Source: JANYIP01 sp031394045 (GTDB lineage: Bacteria; Actinomycetota; Actinomycetes; Prado026). From it: a DNA stretch of 16,320 nucleotides. The notes below the pieces were generated by a model. It had not been told where the DNA came from. It did not search any database and was given only the letters and a program-made list of their open reading frames with translations. Location of the stretch: contig JANMWN010000116.1 in NCBI GenBank assembly GCA_031394045.1, positions 1 to 16,320 of the forward strand. The letters run 5' to 3'. The position numbers were made by a program, and so were the translations under genes. This document shows positions 14,381-16,320 of the stretch, in pieces (positions within the stretch are counted from its first letter, which is position 1; every line of letters begins with the position of its first letter).

Positions 14381-15168
14381 ACGAGTCCCTGCACCTGCTG
14401 ACCGGCGCGTACGCCGTGGGAGCGCTCGACCCGGCCGAGCTGGCCGAGTTCGAGGCCCATCTGGCTGACTGCCCCGAGTGCCCCGCCGAGGTCCGCGGAC
14501 TGCTCGGTACAGCGGCGCGGCTGGCTTCCGCCGAGGCGGTCGAGCCGCCGGCCCGGCTCAAGCCTGCCGTGATGGCGCGGATCGCCACCACCCGCCAGCA
14601 GCCGCCGCTTGAGACTGCGCGCGCCGAGGAGTCCGGCGAGGCCACCGCGCCCGCCGCGCCCGCCTTGGGAGGCGTCGTCGTCCCGATGCGCCGGCCCGGC
14701 TGGAGCTGGGGTCAGAAGGCGCTCGCTGCTGCGGCAGCCGTGCTCGCCGTCGTGTCCATCGGGCTCTCGGCCCTGCTCGCCCAGTCCAGCGCGACCCGCC
14801 AGCAGCTCGACGCGCAGCAGCAGACGATCACGCGCGTACTCACGGCGTCGGACGCGCGTACCTTGGCCGGCCCGGTCGCGGGCGGCGGCCGCGGGGCCGT
14901 CGTCGTCTCCCCCAGCCTCGGGACGACGGTGTTCGTGGCCAGCCAGCTGCCGGCGGCACCCTCCGGGCACACGTACGAGCTGTGGTACCTCGGGGCCGAC
15001 GGCAGCGCCGTACCCGCCGGGACATTCGTACCCGGTGCCGACGGGCACGCAGCCACCGTGCTGACCGGCGCGCCCGGCCAGGCCGCCGCGGTCGGGATGA
15101 CCGTGGAGCCCGCGGGCGGCTCGCCGCAGCCCACCACGACGCCCATCCTGGCCGTCAAGCTCGCCTGA
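14377..15168 (+). CDS. rskA: RskA-like anti-sigma-K factor
   Basis: Membrane anti-sigma factor of 263 residues that should hold the upstream sigma factor inactive until signalled. The cytoplasmic N-terminal domain starts LHLLTGAYAVGALDPAELAEFEAHLADCPEC and contains a zinc-finger-like H28-x3-C32-x2-C35 motif plus His6. A charged Ala/Pro linker follows, then one membrane segment (about 115-135, ALAAAAAVLAVVSIGLSALLA). Outside is an RskA C-terminal domain with VVVSPSLGTTVFVASQLPAAPSGHTYELWYLGADGSAVPAGTF. A membrane-spanning anti-sigma of this type is normally released by regulated proteolysis. It overlaps the sigma gene by 4 bases. Actinobacterial anti-SigK proteins often lack a clear zinc motif; this one retains the residues, though metal binding is not shown. 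Confidence 0.88.
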   Translation: MNESLHLLTGAYAVGALDPAELAEFEAHLADCPECPAEVRGLLGTAARLASAEAVEPPARLKPAVMARIATTRQQPPLETARAEESGEATAPAAPALGGVVVPMRRPGWSWGQKALAAAAAVLAVVSIGLSALLAQSSATRQQLDAQQQTITRVLTASDARTLAGPVAGGGRGAVVVSPSLGTTVFVASQLPAAPSGHTYELWYLGADGSAVPAGTFVPGADGHAATVLTGAPGQAAAVGMTVEPAGGSPQPTTTPILAVKLA

Positions 15169-15255
15169 CCGACTTTCCAGTTGATCTTGAGAGATCACTG
15201 CTCCGTACGGCGTGTCGGCCAGTGATCTCTCAAGATCGACTCGGAAATCGGTGGG
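15169..15255. repeat. Long inverted repeat filling a convergent gap (possible bidirectional terminator or REP-like element)
   Basis: Arms at 15179-15200 and 15220-15241 are 22 bp with one mismatch, around a 19-base loop. The inner 18 bp, GATCTTGAGAGATCACTG at 15183-15200, is perfectly matched at 15220-15237. The similarity extends outward with small bulges (CCGACTTTCC against CCGATTTCCG), so the hairpin fills nearly all 87 bases between the two convergent stop codons. Each arm holds its own small palindrome (GATCT-TGAG-AGATC), and the loop contains CCGTACGG. There is no T-run. Its position fits a bidirectional terminator, but the length and nested symmetry also fit a dispersed repeat. Confidence 0.75.
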
Positions 15256-16320
15256 TCAGGAGTCGAGGTTGGCGAGGACGTGCTTGATGCGGGTGTAGTC
15301 CTCGAACCCGTACATAGACAGGTCCTTGCCGTAGCCCGAGTGCTTGAAGCCACCGTGCGGCATCTCGGCCACCAGCGGGATGTGCGTGTTGATCCACACG
15401 CAGCCGAAGTCGAGGCGCCGGGCCATCCGCATCGCCCGGCCGAAGTCCTTGGTCCACACCGACGACGCGAGACCGTACGGGACGCCGTTGGCCCAGGCCA
15501 GCGCCTCGGCCTCGTCGCTGAACTTCTGCACCGTGATGACCGGGCCGAACACCTCGTTCTGGATGATCTCGTCGTCCTGCTTCAGGTCGGAGACCACGGT
15601 GGCGTTGTAGTAGAAACCGTGGTCACCGATCCGCGACCCGCCGGCGTCGACCTTGGCATGGTCGGGCAGCCGGTCGATGAAGGACGCGACGCGGGCCAGC
15701 TGGCCGGCGTTGTTGACCGGTGGGAGCAGCGCGTCCGCGTCGCCGGGCCCGTTCGCGTAGGTCGACACGATCGCCTTCGCCTGCTCGGCGAGGGCGGCGA
15801 CGAAGTCGTTGTAGATGCCCGGCGCGACCATGACCCGCGTGGCCGCCGTGCAGTCCTGGCCGGCGTTGAAGTAGCCGGCGATCGCGATGGCCTCGGCGCA
15901 GGCCTCGAGGTCGGCGTCGTTGAAGATGACCACGGGTGCCTTGCCGCCGAGCTCGAGGTGAACCCGCTTGACATCCTTGGCGGCGCTGCCGGCCACCTCC
16001 ATGCCGGCGCGTACCGAACCCGTGATCGAGACCATCTGCGGCGTCGGGTGCTCGACCAGCGCACGGCCGGTGTCACGGTCGCCGCAGATCACGTTGAGCA
16101 CGCCGGGCGGGAGCGCGCCGGACTCGGCGATCAGCTCGGCCATCCGTACGGTCGTCGCGGGCGTGGTGTCGGACGGCTTGAGGACGACGGCGTTGCCGGC
16201 CGCGATCGCCGGCGCGTACTTCCAGACGGCCATCATCATCGGGTAGTTCCACGGGGCGACCTGGCCGACGACGCCGATCGGCTCGCGCCGGATGATCGAG
16301 GTGTGCCCGGCCATGTACTC
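15256..16320 (-). CDS. Gamma-aminobutyraldehyde dehydrogenase, partial (N-terminus off window)
   Basis: C-terminal 354 residues of an NAD-dependent aldehyde dehydrogenase; about 120-150 N-terminal residues lie beyond 16320. The visible part begins EYMAGHTSIIRREPIGVVGQVAPWNYPMMMAVWKYAPAIAAGN, a combination strongly typical of actinobacterial gamma-aminobutyraldehyde dehydrogenases. Further motifs are KPSDTTPATTVRMAEL, SITGSVRAG, LELGGKAP with the general-base Glu, and NAGQDCTAATR with the catalytic Cys (codon 15852-15850). The ending MPHGGFKHSGYGKDLSMYGFEDYTRIKHV parallels the dehydrogenase at 10334-11839 but differs at many positions, so the two are diverged paralogues and not a recent duplication. 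ATG 16314 is internal to the protein, not the start. It would turn 4-aminobutanal into GABA. It converges on the anti-sigma gene across a large hairpin, so its transcript comes from outside this window. Confidence 0.88.
   Translation of the reverse strand, partial: EYMAGHTSIIRREPIGVVGQVAPWNYPMMMAVWKYAPAIAAGNAVVLKPSDTTPATTVRMAELIAESGALPPGVLNVICGDRDTGRALVEHPTPQMVSITGSVRAGMEVAGSAAKDVKRVHLELGGKAPVVIFNDADLEACAEAIAIAGYFNAGQDCTAATRVMVAPGIYNDFVAALAEQAKAIVSTYANGPGDADALLPPVNNAGQLARVASFIDRLPDHAKVDAGGSRIGDHGFYYNATVVSDLKQDDEIIQNEVFGPVITVQKFSDEAEALAWANGVPYGLASSVWTKDFGRAMRMARRLDFGCVWINTHIPLVAEMPHGGFKHSGYGKDLSMYGFEDYTRIKHVLANLDS

Noticed and set aside
16312..16314. ATG at 16314 as the start of the right-edge dehydrogenase
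   Set aside because: It lies in the middle of the conserved EYMAGHTS motif; the aldehyde dehydrogenase N-terminal region is missing, so the gene continues past the window.

Overview
This is a high-GC window with frequent GTG starts, short gaps and translationally coupled genes. It has an ECF sigma factor paired with a RskA-type anti-sigma factor, a PucR-type regulator, a Tat-type lipoprotein binding protein and several starts that look leaderless. All of this points to the chromosome of an actinobacterium; I cannot place it to genus. No tRNA, rRNA, CRISPR array, insertion sequence or phage gene was seen. No gene-free stretch exceeds 300 bases; the longest are 1899-2178 and 11840-12045, and both hold regulatory sequence.

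Layout. 1-653 (-): an agmatinase-type ureohydrolase whose C-terminus lies off the left edge. 699-1898 (-): a secreted NlpC/P60 cell-wall hydrolase whose leader carries a triple 12-bp repeat. 2179-2898 (-): an unrecognised secreted lipoprotein. 2999-4525 (-): methylmalonate-semialdehyde dehydrogenase (MmsA). 4613-11839 (-): six genes read as one tight operon, in transcription order an aminobutyraldehyde-type aldehyde dehydrogenase, then substrate-binding protein, ATPase and two permeases of a spermidine/putrescine ABC importer, then a PuuB-like FAD amine oxidase. 12046-13650 (+): a divergent PucR-family regulator. 13769-15168 (+): SigK-like ECF sigma factor and its RskA-like anti-sigma factor, overlapping by 4 bases. 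15256-16320 (-): a second aminobutyraldehyde-type dehydrogenase, N-terminus off the right edge, convergent with the anti-sigma gene.

Working model (inference from family membership and gene order): the window is dominated by polyamine uptake and catabolism. The importer brings in putrescine or spermidine, the FAD oxidase oxidises the amine (or a glutamylated form), the two aldehyde dehydrogenases convert the aminoaldehyde to GABA or a related acid, and the agmatinase could feed putrescine in from agmatine. MmsA could process malonate semialdehyde from the C3 arm of spermidine. The PucR regulator, transcribed away from the operon across about 206 bp of repeat-rich DNA, is the obvious candidate regulator. 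No glutamate-putrescine ligase, aminotransferase or succinate-semialdehyde dehydrogenase is visible, so the pathway is incomplete here.

The least explained features are non-coding: a near-perfect 22-bp inverted repeat filling the 15169-15255 gap, the repeat cluster between the operon and pucR, a palindrome just upstream of the sigK start, and the triple 12-bp repeat before the NlpC/P60 gene.
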